Part shown: positions 43,198 to 52,232 of the stretch, in pieces
How positions within the stretch are numbered: the stretch's first letter is position 1
How the letters are laid out: each line of letters opens with the position of its first letter
Assembly: GCA_040220855.1 (NCBI GenBank)
Contig: JAVJVZ010000031.1
Location: 1 to 64,000, forward strand
DNA length: 64,000 nt
Direction: 5' to 3'
Origin: JACKNG01 sp040220855
GTDB taxonomy: Bacteria; Pseudomonadota; Gammaproteobacteria; Ga0077536
Translations under genes and position numbers: made by a program
Notes under the pieces: model-generated
Seen by the model: only the letters and a program-made list of their open reading frames with translations
What the model was told of the DNA's origin: nothing
Database searches by the model: none

Positions 43198-44592
43198 ATG
43201 GCCATCGACGCCGCGATGCGCCACGTCGCCGACGCGGCGACCGACGCGCTCAAGGTTCCGCCCCATTCGATCGAGGCGGAACAATCGGTGCTGGGCGGCC
43301 TCATGCTCGACAACGAGGCGTGGATCCACGTCTCGGAACGCATCAGCGGCGACGACTTCTATCGCCGCGACCATGGCGCCATCTATCGCGCCATCGAGCG
43401 TCTCGCCAGCGACAACAAACCGTTCGACGTGGTCACCGTGGCCGAATGGCTGGCCAGTCACGAGGAACTCGACGACGTCGGCGGTATGGGCTACCTGGCA
43501 CAGCTCGCCGAGAACACGCCGAGTGCGGCGAATATCGCGGCCTATGCCGACATCGTGCGCCAGCGCGCCATCCTGCGCGAGCTGATCAGTGCCGGTACGC
43601 GGATTGCCGAGAGCGCCTTTCGCACCGAGGGTCGCACGCCCGACGAGCTGCTCGACATGGCCGAGAGCCTGGTGTTCGAGATCGCCGAGCGCGAATCGCG
43701 CGGGCGCCGCGGCTTCCGGCCGATCAAGGAACTGCTCGTCGATGCCCTCGATCGTATCGATCACCTCTTCCAGCGCGACAATCCCATCACCGGTGTCGCC
43801 ACCGGCTTCTACGATCTGGACGGCAAGACCTCCGGCCTGCAGAAGTCCGATCTCATCATCATTGCCGGGCGTCCCTCGATGGGTAAGACCGCCTTCGCGC
43901 TCAACCTCGCGCAGAATGCCGCGATCAAGGAGGAGCTGCCGGTCGCCGTCTTCAGCATGGAGATGCCGAGCGAGCAGCTCGCGATGCGTATGCTGTCGTC
44001 GCTCGGACGCATCGATCAGCACAAGGTGCGGACCGGCAAGCTGGCCGACGACGACTGGCCGCGCCTGACCCACTCGGTGGGCATCCTTTCCGAGGTCAAG
44101 CTCTTCATCGATGACACGCCGGCGCTGACGCCGGGTGATCTGCGTGCACGCTGCCGGCGACTCGCGCGAGAGCACGGGCTGGGTCTCATCGTCATCGACT
44201 ACCTGCAGCTCATGCAGGTGCCCGGCTCGAAGGAGAATCGCGCCACCGAGATCTCGGAGATCTCGCGCTCGCTCAAGGCGCTCGCCAAGGAGCTCGAGTG
44301 CCCGGTCATCGCGCTCTCGCAGTTGAACCGCAGCCTCGAGCAGCGCAACGACAAGCGCCCGGTGATGTCCGACCTGCGCGAGTCGGGCGCCATCGAGCAG
44401 GATGCCGACGTCATCATGTTCATCTACCGTGACGAGGTCTACAACGAGGACAGCCCGGACAAGGGCATCGCCGAGATCATCATCGGCAAGCAGCGTAACG
44501 GGCCCATCGGTACCTGCAAGCTGCGCTTCTTCGGCGAGTACACCAGTTTCGAGAACCTCTCCCACGACAGTTTCGGCGGAGCCGACGCATGA
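43198..44592 (+). CDS. dnaB: Replicative DNA helicase
   Basis: This 464-residue hexameric helicase has an N-terminal DnaG-binding domain opening VPPHSIEAEQSVLGGLMLD. The RecA-like core has Walker A AGRPSMGKTAFALN, Walker B LIVIDYLQLM and VMSDLRESGAIEQDADVIMFIYRD. No intein is present. It follows rplI and overlaps alr by 4 bp. Confidence 0.97.
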   Translation: MAIDAAMRHVADAATDALKVPPHSIEAEQSVLGGLMLDNEAWIHVSERISGDDFYRRDHGAIYRAIERLASDNKPFDVVTVAEWLASHEELDDVGGMGYLAQLAENTPSAANIAAYADIVRQRAILRELISAGTRIAESAFRTEGRTPDELLDMAESLVFEIAERESRGRRGFRPIKELLVDALDRIDHLFQRDNPITGVATGFYDLDGKTSGLQKSDLIIIAGRPSMGKTAFALNLAQNAAIKEELPVAVFSMEMPSEQLAMRMLSSLGRIDQHKVRTGKLADDDWPRLTHSVGILSEVKLFIDDTPALTPGDLRARCRRLAREHGLGLIVIDYLQLMQVPGSKENRATEISEISRSLKALAKELECPVIALSQLNRSLEQRNDKRPVMSDLRESGAIEQDADVIMFIYRDEVYNEDSPDKGIAEIIIGKQRNGPIGTCKLRFFGEYTSFENLSHDSFGGADA

Positions 44593-45656
44593 CGCGACCG
44601 GCGCGGGCGATCATCGACCCGCACGCGGCCCGCCACAACATCGCCAGGGTGCGTGCGCTGGCCCCCGGCAGCCGCATCCTCGCTGTCATCAAGGCCGACG
44701 CCTATGGCCACGGCGTCCTGCGCATGGCGCGCCTGTTCGAGACCGCGGATGCGTTTGCTGTCGCCTCGCTCGATGAAGCGGTGCGCCTGCGCGAGGCCGG
44801 TGTCAGCAAGCCGGTCGTACTGCTCGAGGGGCCCTTCGAGGACGCCGAGGTCGACGCCATACTGGCCCTCGGCCTCGAGACCGTGATCCACACCGAGGAA
44901 CAGATCGCGATGTTCCGTGCACGCGGGCGTCACCTGCCGGTATGGCTCAAGTTCGATACCGGCATGCATCGCCTGGGTTTCGACCCCGCCCGATGCGCGG
45001 GGGTGCGTGCGGCGGTGGCCGACTTCGCGCGACCGCTGCGCTACATGACGCATTTCGCCAACGCGCACCGGCGCGGCGATGCCAGCGTGATGGCCCAGTA
45101 CGAACGCTTCGACGCCCTGCTCGGGACGGCCGACGGTGAGCGCAGCCTGGCCAATTCCGGCGCCATTCTCACCCTGCCGACGAGCCATGCCGACTGGGTG
45201 CGACCCGGGCTCATGCTCTACGGCGTGTCACCCCTCGATGGCGAGCCCGCCGCCGGGCTCGATCTGGTGCCGGTGATGACGCTGCGCTCGCGATTGATCA
45301 GCGTGCGCCGGGTGCGCGCCGGTGAGCGTGTCGGCTACGGTGGCGCCTTCACCTGCCCGGAGGACATGCCGGTCGGCGTGGTCGCCTACGGTTACGCGGA
45401 CGGCTATCCGCGCCACGCACGTACCGGCACGCCGGTGCTGGTGCGCGGTGTGCGCACGCAGGTGATCGGCAACTGCTCGATGGACATGATGACGGTCGAC
45501 CTGCGACCGCTGCCGGACGCCGCTTTCGGCGACCCGGTGACCTTGTGGGGTGCCGGCCTGCCGATCGAGGAGGTTGCCCGCGCGTCGGACACCATCCCCT
45601 ACGAGCTGCTGTGCCGCGTGCGCATGCGCGCGCACTACGCGGAGGGTCGGCCGTGA
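44589..45656 (+). CDS. alr: Alanine racemase
   Basis: This 355-residue PLP enzyme makes D-alanine for peptidoglycan. The PLP Lys is in AVIKADAYGHG and the second catalytic Tyr is in RVGYGGAFTCP. NCSMDMMTVD and the C-terminal beta domain are normal. It overlaps dnaB by ATGA and radA by GTGA, so the three are probably co-translated. Confidence 0.96.
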   Translation: MTRPARAIIDPHAARHNIARVRALAPGSRILAVIKADAYGHGVLRMARLFETADAFAVASLDEAVRLREAGVSKPVVLLEGPFEDAEVDAILALGLETVIHTEEQIAMFRARGRHLPVWLKFDTGMHRLGFDPARCAGVRAAVADFARPLRYMTHFANAHRRGDASVMAQYERFDALLGTADGERSLANSGAILTLPTSHADWVRPGLMLYGVSPLDGEPAAGLDLVPVMTLRSRLISVRRVRAGERVGYGGAFTCPEDMPVGVVAYGYADGYPRHARTGTPVLVRGVRTQVIGNCSMDMMTVDLRPLPDAAFGDPVTLWGAGLPIEEVARASDTIPYELLCRVRMRAHYAEGRP

Positions 45657-47017
45657 AGGCGCGCCGGCAGTACCAGTGCCAGCAATGCGGTGCGGTGACG
45701 CCAAAGTGGGCCGGGCAGTGCGGTGAGTGTGGCGAATGGAACACGCTGGTCGAGAGCGTGGCGCGCGCCGGCGAGGACAAGCGCCAGCGCTTCGCGGCGA
45801 GCGGCGAGACGCCGCGCGTGCAGACGCTCGGCGACGTGCGCGCCGAGCAGACGCCGCGTCTCGATACCGGGCTCGGCGAGCTCAATCGGGTGCTCGGTGG
45901 CGGCCTCGTCGCCGGCTCGGTGGTGCTGCTCGGCGGTGACCCCGGCATCGGCAAGACCACGCTGCTGTTGCAGAGCCTGGCGCTGACGCGTCAGCTCAAC
46001 GCGGTCGATGCACTCTATGTCAGTGGCGAGGAGTCGGCGGCGCAGATTGCCCTGCGTGCCGAGCGTCTCACGCTGCCGGTGGCCGATCTCAAGCTGCTCA
46101 CCGAGACCGACGTCGAGCGCATCCTGGCCGAGGCCGCGCGCGAGCGACCGGCGGTACTGGTGGTCGACTCCATCCAGACCGTGTTTTCCGACGCCCTGCA
46201 GTCACCACCGGGCAGCGTGTCGCAGGTGCGCGAGTGCGCGAGCCGCCTCGTCAGCTTCGCCAAGAGCACGGGCGTGGCACTCTACCTGGTCGGGCACGTG
46301 ACCAAGGACGGCGCCATCGCGGGGCCGCGCGTGCTCGAGCACATGGTCGACGCGACGCTCTACTTCGAGGGCGATCCGGACGGCAGGTACCGGATGATTC
46401 GCGCGATCAAGAACCGCTTCGGCGCGGTCAACGAACTCGGCGTGTTTGCCATGACCGACGGCGGCCTGCGCGAGATCGCCAATCCGAGCGCGATCCTGCT
46501 CTCGCGCCACGCCCAGCCGGTGCCGGGCAGCGTGGTGATGGTGACGCGCGAGGGTACCCGCCCGCTGCTGGTCGAAGTGCAGGCACTGGTCGACGAGTCT
46601 CAGCTCGGCAATCCGCGACGGGTCACCGTCGGCCTCGATCCCAATCGCCTGTCGATGCTGCTCGCGGTGCTCAATCGTCACGGTGGGGTGTCGACTGCCG
46701 GCTGCGACGTGTTCGCCAACATCGTCGGTGGCGTGCGCGTCAGCGAGACCGGAGCCGATCTCGCCATCGTGCTCGCGGTGCTGTCGAGCCTGCGTGACCG
46801 GCCGCTCTCACACGAGCTGGTGGCGTTCGGTGAGATCGGGCTGGCCGGCGAGATACGGCCTGTTCCGGGCGGGCCGGAGCGCCTGCGCGAGGCGGCCAAG
46901 CACGGTTTCAGGCGCGCCATCGTGCCACGCGGCAACGTCCCCAAGCCGGTACCCGACGGCCTCGAGGTGACTGTCGTGGAACGGCTCGACGAGGCGCTCG
47001 CTGCCCTGCAGGGCTGA
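45653..47017 (+). CDS. radA: DNA repair protein RadA
   Basis: This 454-residue protein is a RecA-related branch-migration factor. The N-terminal zinc finger is CQQCGAVTPKWAGQCGECG, Walker A is GGDPGIGKTTLL, the RadA-specific KNRFG motif is present, and the C-terminus is Lon-protease-like. The GTG at 45653 overlaps the alr stop. It ends the rpsF-radA block. Confidence 0.96.
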   Translation: MKARRQYQCQQCGAVTPKWAGQCGECGEWNTLVESVARAGEDKRQRFAASGETPRVQTLGDVRAEQTPRLDTGLGELNRVLGGGLVAGSVVLLGGDPGIGKTTLLLQSLALTRQLNAVDALYVSGEESAAQIALRAERLTLPVADLKLLTETDVERILAEAARERPAVLVVDSIQTVFSDALQSPPGSVSQVRECASRLVSFAKSTGVALYLVGHVTKDGAIAGPRVLEHMVDATLYFEGDPDGRYRMIRAIKNRFGAVNELGVFAMTDGGLREIANPSAILLSRHAQPVPGSVVMVTREGTRPLLVEVQALVDESQLGNPRRVTVGLDPNRLSMLLAVLNRHGGVSTAGCDVFANIVGGVRVSETGADLAIVLAVLSSLRDRPLSHELVAFGEIGLAGEIRPVPGGPERLREAAKHGFRRAIVPRGNVPKPVPDGLEVTVVERLDEALAALQG

Positions 47018-47043
47018 AGCGCCCCTGCGGCGGCTCGCTGCGG

Positions 47044-47493
47044 TCAGTCGGCGTCGCCGTTGACCCAGTCGGCAAGACGCCGGCGCAATGCCGGGCTCGC
47101 GCCGAGCACGAGACCGCCGATCAGGCTCGCGAGCGCGAGATCGAGCGGGCGCGGGGCAGCGCCGGCAAGCATCTCATCGAGCAGCGCGTGGGCCCGTGCA
47201 TCGCTGTGGGCGGCCGCACGCCGCGCCGTCGCACGCATGCGGGCGCGCGCGCCGAGTACGCAACCGCCGGCGACGAGCAGCAGTGCCATCGCGCAGACGG
47301 CCGCGGCCCACACGATGCCCAGCGCCGTGGCGAGGGCGACATAGGCGAACAGGCAGACGAATACGCCGCTGGCCAGTGCGCACAGTGCGGCACACACCCA
47401 CAGCGCGGCGCCGGCGCCGAGCCCTGCACCGATGCGGGCGCGGTCGTCACGGCGGAGTCCGGCCAGGATGGCCAGCAGCGCCTGTTGCGACAT
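47044..47493 (-). CDS. YqjE/DUF1469 (phage holin-like) membrane protein
   Basis: This 149-residue protein has two long central hydrophobic helices (ALWVCAALCALASGVFVCL and AAVCAMALLLVAGGCVL) and a third near the C-terminus. This YqjE-type family usually partners with DUF883 (YqjD/ElaB) proteins, as here, 3 bp downstream of the DUF883 gene. It is probably an inner-membrane protein of the stationary-phase stress response. Confidence 0.8.
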   Translation of the reverse strand: MSQQALLAILAGLRRDDRARIGAGLGAGAALWVCAALCALASGVFVCLFAYVALATALGIVWAAAVCAMALLLVAGGCVLGARARMRATARRAAAHSDARAHALLDEMLAGAAPRPLDLALASLIGGLVLGASPALRRRLADWVNGDAD

Positions 47494-47496
47494 GTT

Positions 47497-47778
47497 TCAG
47501 CGCCGGCGGTCGAGCAGCATGCTGACCAGGAAGCCGATGCCGAAGGCGGTCAGTATGCTGGTCAGGGGGTGGGCCTCGACCTGTTGTTCGAGGCGGTCAC
47601 CGGCGTCATGCGCCTGTTGTCTCGCCCGGTCCTGCGCGCGGCGCGCGCGCTCGGCCGCGTTGCGGCCCTGCTCGCTGGCGGCATCACGGGCGATGCCGCC
47701 GAGATTGGCGAAATCGCGGCGCAGTTCCTCGATGTCCTGCTTGAGCTTGGCGACGTTGTCGTCGAGTTCTTTGGTCAC
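47497..47778 (-). CDS. DUF883 (YqjD/ElaB) membrane-anchored protein
   Basis: This 93-residue protein has an amphipathic, charged N-terminal helix (VAKLKQDIEELRRDFANLG) and one C-terminal hydrophobic anchor with terminal Arg residues (IGFLVSMLLDRRR). YqjD and ElaB are inner-membrane proteins able to bind ribosomes in stationary phase. It starts at a GTG with AGGAG about 12 bases upstream and is co-transcribed with the YqjE-type gene. Confidence 0.85.
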   Translation of the reverse strand: MTKELDDNVAKLKQDIEELRRDFANLGGIARDAASEQGRNAAERARRAQDRARQQAHDAGDRLEQQVEAHPLTSILTAFGIGFLVSMLLDRRR

Positions 47779-47826
47779 GGCTGGGTTACTCCTGCTTGGT
47801 GGGGGGCGCAGTCTGCGCGCCCGGTA

Positions 47827-47976
47827 TCATTGCTCGGTGGCGTCCTCGATCTCGTCGCCCGCCTCTTCGACGGTCTCGTCGATCTGCTCGCCGGCGCGCT
47901 CCATCGGGCCTTCCTGCTCGCAGGCACCGAGCAGGAGGAGCAGGGCGATGAGTGCTGGTTGGATCAGGTTCGGCAT
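47827..47976 (-). CDS. small acidic lipoprotein
   Basis: This 49-residue protein has a lipobox signal (LIALLLLLGAC) giving a lipidated Cys. The mature part is about 31 residues and strongly acidic (EQIDETVEEAGDEIEDATEQ). AAGGAG sits upstream of ATG 47976. It resembles entericidin-like small lipoproteins found beside YqjE/DUF883 genes and is in the same direction with a 48-bp gap. Function unknown. Confidence 0.7.
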   Translation of the reverse strand: MPNLIQPALIALLLLLGACEQEGPMERAGEQIDETVEEAGDEIEDATEQ

Positions 47977-48306
47977 GACGGCAGGCTCCTTATGTGCAAG
48001 ATGGCATACATGGTTCCGGAGGCGCGCCGGGTAGCGCGCACTGACATGGCCGGCAACGTGGCGCCTCCGGTGTATGCACGGGACGGCTGGCCTCGGTACG
48101 GGCACGGCCCGACATCAAGCATGTCGCGTGCCAGCCGTGGCAAGCGACCGCGGGGATACACCCACTGCGCCGGCGCGCGGTCCACGGCCCGTGCAAGCCC
48201 CCGGCATCGTGGGTGACCGCTTCAAACGACTTGTAAGTCAGGCACGCCGCTGGCACATCTTGCAGTCGCGGCGGCGCGCGCGGCCGGTGATTCGCCCGGC
48301 GAAACC
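47977..48306. other. gene-free divergent gap
   Basis: This 330-bp stretch separates the small lipoprotein from the PerM-type gene. No convincing short gene, tRNA or hairpin terminator was seen. Confidence 0.4.
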
Positions 48307-49512
48307 GTGCAATACACGACGGGCCGCCGTGGTCTGCGAATTGCAGGCCTCGTGCCGATGGGCGGAGCAAATGAGTCGAGTGGGACGTCGACGCCGGGGG
48401 TGCTCGAGGCCGGCGGGATCGGTGGCCGCGCGCGCGCGGCACGCCTGCGCGCGCTGGCTCGCGCCTGGGCGCCATCCGCGGTGGTCGTCCTCACGCTGCT
48501 CGCCGCGTTCTACACGCTCTACTTCGCGGCCGGACTGTTCCTGCCGATTTTCTTCGCCGTGTTCATCAGCATCGTGCTGCGACCGCTGGTGCGCATGCTC
48601 GCGCTGCTCGGCATCCACGATGCCATCGGTGCCTTGTGCGTGCTGGTGCTGCTGATCGTTGCCCTGTTCGGCGCGAGCAGCTACCTGGCCGACCCCTTGG
48701 AACGCTGGATTGAGCAGATACCGCGCGTGCAACGCGAACTCGAGACGCGGCTGTGGCAGGTGCGCCAATCAATCGAGGAGGCGGAGGCGGCAGCGGCGGA
48801 TCTGAAGGAACTCGCGCCCGGCAACTCGGCTCGGGAGAACGGCCGCGCGGTCGCCGTGCACGAGGGTTCATTGCTCAATCGCTTGTTCGAATCGACCCTG
48901 TTCTCGTTCGTGCAGATGCTCATCGTGCTCGCTCTCGCCTTCTTCCTGCTCGCCCAGGATCCCGAGCGACGCTGGCACATCTACCGGCGCTGGTCACGGG
49001 GCGGGGTGACGCTGCGCGCTGGCTACGGCCTGCTCCAGGCCGTCGAGACGACGCTGACGCGCTACCTGCGCATCAGTGCAGCGATATATCTCGTGCTCGG
49101 TGTGCTGACCGCGCTGGTGATGGCGCTGTTGCAGATGCCCAATCCGATCTTGTGGGGCGGACTGGCGACCGTGCTCGGCTTTTCGCCCTACCTCGGCCCC
49201 ATGATCCTGGTCACTTGCATCGCGGCGGTCTCACTGCTCACGTTCGATGACTGGTGGCGCATTCTCGGCCCGCCACTCGCCTACGGCGCGTTGACCATCG
49301 TCGAGGGTTACTTCGTCACGCCGACGATCCTCGGGCGCTCGCTCACCGTGCCGCCCGTCGCGGTGTTCCTGTCGATGCTGCTGTGGACCTGGATGTGGGG
49401 CGTACCCGGTGCGTTCCTGGCGGTGCCCATCCTGGTCGTCACGCTGGTCGTCTACCGCCGACTCATGACTTCGAGCGACGCTACGGGTGGCGGCGTCGTC
49501 GCAGTCCGTTGA
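48307..49512 (+). CDS. AI-2E/PerM-family membrane permease
   Basis: This protein of about 401 residues has a hydrophobic N-terminal hairpin (VVVLTLLAAFYTLYFAAGLFL and PIFFAVFISIVLRPLVRML). A coiled soluble middle follows (QVRQSIEEAEAAAADLKEL), then several C-terminal helices with LATVLGFSPYLGPMI and YFVTPTILGRSL, the PerM/TqsA family pattern. The true start is unclear: GTG 48307 and ATG 48358 are possible and the first 50 residues look poorly conserved. Substrate unknown. Confidence 0.85.
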   Translation: MQYTTGRRGLRIAGLVPMGGANESSGTSTPGVLEAGGIGGRARAARLRALARAWAPSAVVVLTLLAAFYTLYFAAGLFLPIFFAVFISIVLRPLVRMLALLGIHDAIGALCVLVLLIVALFGASSYLADPLERWIEQIPRVQRELETRLWQVRQSIEEAEAAAADLKELAPGNSARENGRAVAVHEGSLLNRLFESTLFSFVQMLIVLALAFFLLAQDPERRWHIYRRWSRGGVTLRAGYGLLQAVETTLTRYLRISAAIYLVLGVLTALVMALLQMPNPILWGGLATVLGFSPYLGPMILVTCIAAVSLLTFDDWWRILGPPLAYGALTIVEGYFVTPTILGRSLTVPPVAVFLSMLLWTWMWGVPGAFLAVPILVVTLVVYRRLMTSSDATGGGVVAVR

Positions 49513-49580
49513 AGGAAGCGTGCGTACAGCCATGCGCCTTCCAGAACCTGCCGCCCGCCGTTACCAACAGGAGGTGAATC

Positions 49581-49745
49581 ATGCCCAGCTACCAGTTCGT
49601 GTGCCGTTCCTGCGAGAAGCGCTTCGACATTTTCGAGAGCGTCGCCGAGCACGACCGTCACGAGGAGACCTGCCCCGGATGCGGCAGCCGGGACCTGCGC
49701 CAGGATCTCGAGGGCATCCAGGTGCGCACCGCGCGCAAATCCTGA
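49581..49745 (+). CDS. FmdB-family zinc-ribbon protein
   Basis: This 54-residue protein begins MPSYQFVCRSCEKRFDIFES and has CPGCGSRDL, the two CxxC pairs of the FmdB zinc ribbon. A strong site, GGAGGTGA, precedes the ATG. FmdB-like proteins are widespread small metal-binding regulators of unclear role. It is 68 bp after the PerM-type gene, same direction. Confidence 0.85.
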   Translation: MPSYQFVCRSCEKRFDIFESVAEHDRHEETCPGCGSRDLRQDLEGIQVRTARKS

Positions 49746-49874
49746 GCGCCAGCGCCGTGCGCGGCCACGGGCCCCGCACACGCCGGCCCTGTTCCGGCCT
49801 ATAGTGATGCCTCTCCGACGGGCCGGTGCGCGAGCGCCGGCCCGTCGATCCATCGATATCCCAGGGAGGTCACC

Positions 49875-50651
49875 ATGATTCGACTCGAGTTCGTGCTGCG
49901 CAGGAAACCCGGCATGTCGCGCGCGGAGTTCCAGCAGTACTGGCGCGACGTGCACGGGCCGCTGGTTGCCAGGCACTCGACCACGCTCGCCATCCATCGC
50001 TACATCCAGCTGCACACGCTGGACGATCCCATCAACGACGCGCTGTCGGCGGCGCGTGGCGGCATGGAGCCGCCCTATGACGGCGTCGCCGAGCTGTGGT
50101 GGCAGAGCCCCGACGACTTCGCCGCGTTCTCGAGCGAAGCGGGCAAGGCGGCCGCGCTCGAACTGCTCGAGGACGAGAAGAACTTCATCGACCTGCCGCA
50201 GTCGCCGCTGTGGTTCGCCTACGAGTACCCGCAGGTCAACCCCAGCGAAACCATGGTCGCGACCACCCACAGCCCGCTGGTCAAGCTGTTCTTCTGCCTG
50301 CGCCAGCCGGCGTCGCAATCACTCGAGGACGCCCAGCTCTACTGGCGCACCAACCACGGGCCCCTGATTCGCGGTGTGTCGACCGGCTTCCGCATGCAGC
50401 GCTACCTGCAGGTGCACTACACAGCCCACGCGCTGGAGGCCGGACTCACCGGGCCACGCGAGACCGGTGTGCCGCCTTACGCGGGGCACGCCGAGGCCTG
50501 GTTCGATCGCGGTGATCTGATGACCATGGCCGACGTGCCGGAGGCGGCGCGGGCGATGGAACTCGCCATCGAGGACGAGGCCAAGTTCATCGACTTCCGC
50601 CGTTCGGCGATGTGGATTGGCAAGGAGCACGTGTTCATCGACCGGCGGTGA
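49875..50651 (+). CDS. EthD-domain protein (tandem dimeric alpha-beta barrel)
   Basis: This 258-residue cytoplasmic protein contains two EthD-like repeats. Each has the pattern (S)xxEFQQYWRDVHGPLV (about residue 20) and LEDAQLYWRTNHGPLI (about residue 150). FIDLPQSPLW and FIDFRRSAMW end the two halves. The fold is a ferredoxin-like barrel found in oxidative-degradation clusters. The substrate is unknown. AGGGAGGT precedes the ATG. Confidence 0.8.
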   Translation: MIRLEFVLRRKPGMSRAEFQQYWRDVHGPLVARHSTTLAIHRYIQLHTLDDPINDALSAARGGMEPPYDGVAELWWQSPDDFAAFSSEAGKAAALELLEDEKNFIDLPQSPLWFAYEYPQVNPSETMVATTHSPLVKLFFCLRQPASQSLEDAQLYWRTNHGPLIRGVSTGFRMQRYLQVHYTAHALEAGLTGPRETGVPPYAGHAEAWFDRGDLMTMADVPEAARAMELAIEDEAKFIDFRRSAMWIGKEHVFIDRR

Positions 50652-50724
50652 AGGTTCGGCCAGCGTGGGCGGTGGTGATGTCGAAGCGCTGATCCACCGC
50701 CCGGCGGCGAGGCCAAAAGAAAAA

Positions 50725-50746
50725 AAACCCCGCCGAGGCGGGGTTT
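50725..50746. terminator. bidirectional Rho-independent terminator
   Basis: AAACCCCGCC and GGCGGGGTTT form a strong stem, with a poly-A run on the left and TTTCTTT on the right. It serves the EthD gene on the plus strand and the PEP-CTERM gene on the minus strand, which converge here. Confidence 0.9.
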
Positions 50747-50773
50747 CTTTCGGGTGCGCTGCGTGGCGCAGGT

Positions 50774-51679
50774 TCAGGCGCGCCTGGCTGCCTTGCGCTT
50801 GCGCAGGCGCAGGCCACCGGCGATGCCGAGCGCCATCAGTGCGAGGGAGGTCGGTTCGGGAGCTTCGGTGTTTGGGGGCGGCGGGAGCTCGGTGTAGCAG
50901 CCCGCGATGGATGCGATCTTGAAGCGGTCATCCCAACCACCCCCTTCCTGGATGACGCCGTACTGAAGCCCCGTGGCTGCAACGGTATCCATTACAGCGC
51001 CGATTGCCCAGTAGCTGGACGAATACTGCAGGATGCCGTTGTTCGTAACTTCCTCGAGATCGATGTAGTCGCCGCCGCTACCGTCGGACTTGGCGAAGTT
51101 GTCGTAATCGAAGCTACCGATGAGGCCCCAGCCCACCGAGTCCGGCACGTTGTTGACAGTGTTGCCCATGTCGCTATACCGGAAGTCGCCGCTGCCGGGT
51201 GGGGCATTGCCCGTCGGCGCCGTGCCGGGCGGGACCGGCTCGAAGGCGAACAAGGAGAAATCGGCATCGAGGCTCCACCAGCCCATTGATACCTGCGCGA
51301 GAGTCACAGGCTTGTCGAACTCGAACACCACGAGGTCGTAGCCGCTATTGTTGTCGAATGCGTGATACGGGGAGCTCTCGCGCCTGTCCGAAGTATCGTT
51401 ATCGTAATTTAGGGACAGATGGTCCCCCGAATAGATTGTGAGATTCCGTTGGCGGAAGGTGCTCGTCGCCGTGTTCTGGTGATAACCCGTCGCGTTCAGC
51501 TGGATTCCCTCGGGATCCGACATCGGGTTGTAGGTGTCGAACTTCCACTCGAAGGTTGCGCAGGTGCTGGAGGAAGAGCCACCGGGCTCACAGTTTTTCA
51601 TGGAGCTACCGGCGCTCGCGCTCGTTGTGACTCCGAGACAGGCTGCGCCGAGTACACCGAATATGAGCTTCTTGTTCAT
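50774..51679 (-). CDS. PEP-CTERM-sorted exported protein
   Basis: This 301-residue secreted protein has a signal peptide (MNKKLIFGVLGAACLGVTTS, cut near ASA). A beta-rich, Asp/Ser/Asn-rich mature part follows. The C-terminus carries the PEP-CTERM sorting signal: APEPTSLALM, a hydrophobic helix and the basic tail RLRKRKAARR. Exosortase would cut at PEP and release or attach the protein at the surface, often with exopolysaccharide. ATG 51679 is favoured by GGAAGA nine bases upstream. A sigma-54 promoter match lies upstream. Confidence 0.9.
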   Translation of the reverse strand: MNKKLIFGVLGAACLGVTTSASAGSSMKNCEPGGSSSSTCATFEWKFDTYNPMSDPEGIQLNATGYHQNTATSTFRQRNLTIYSGDHLSLNYDNDTSDRRESSPYHAFDNNSGYDLVVFEFDKPVTLAQVSMGWWSLDADFSLFAFEPVPPGTAPTGNAPPGSGDFRYSDMGNTVNNVPDSVGWGLIGSFDYDNFAKSDGSGGDYIDLEEVTNNGILQYSSSYWAIGAVMDTVAATGLQYGVIQEGGGWDDRFKIASIAGCYTELPPPPNTEAPEPTSLALMALGIAGGLRLRKRKAARRA

Positions 51680-51761
51680 GAGCATTCTTCCATGGTCAGT
51701 GCCGCACGAGGAGGTGTTGCGGCGGACGTTCGAGTCGTCGATTTTACTTGATTCTGCAGCG

Positions 51762-51777
51762 TGCAAATTCTGCGCCA
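51762..51777 (-). promoter_or_regulatory. sigma-54 promoter of the PEP-CTERM gene
   Basis: On the minus strand TGGCGCAGAATTTGCA matches the -24/-12 consensus TGGCAC-N5-TTGCW, with exact GG-to-GC spacing and one mismatch. Transcription would start near 51751, leaving a leader of about 70 bases. PrsK/PrsR with RpoN controls PEP-CTERM genes in other bacteria. Confidence 0.75.
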
Positions 51778-52232
51778 ACGAAATTAATTTCTTGAATTGC
51801 AATGTATTATGGTTTCATTGCGATGATTTCGAGGCGGCAGGCAGTCGAATCCGTAAATTCCATTGACGCCACGCTAATCGCAACTGCTGCACCCACATCC
51901 GCGAGAGGATGAAATGATATGCCGCGCTAGCTGGCCGTGTTCGCGGCGTGGACCGCAACAGGGCGCATCGAAACGAATCTTCACAGTCGGCATAGTCGCC
52001 GCACGTTCTTCGAAGCCGCCCGATTAGAGCGCTATCAGAGCACTAACCAACCGAAAACGTTGATATTTTTTTATCGCGTCGGGTAACGGATACGGCACCA
52101 GTAGATCGTCGATGCGCGCGTCAGGGGGTGTTCGAATCGGCGTATCGTCAAGCCGGCATCCTGGCCGGGCAGGACGCAACGACCTGACGCGGGGTTGTCA
52201 AATTTCCTGACAAGCTTCCGACACCCGCCCGG
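51778..52232. other. AT-rich gene-free region upstream of the sigma-54 promoter
   Basis: No convincing gene is present. The region is clearly more AT-rich than the rest of the window, with runs such as AAATTAATTTCTTGAATT and GATATTTTTTTATC. It is a good candidate for IHF and enhancer-binding-protein sites serving the sigma-54 promoter. Confidence 0.5.
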
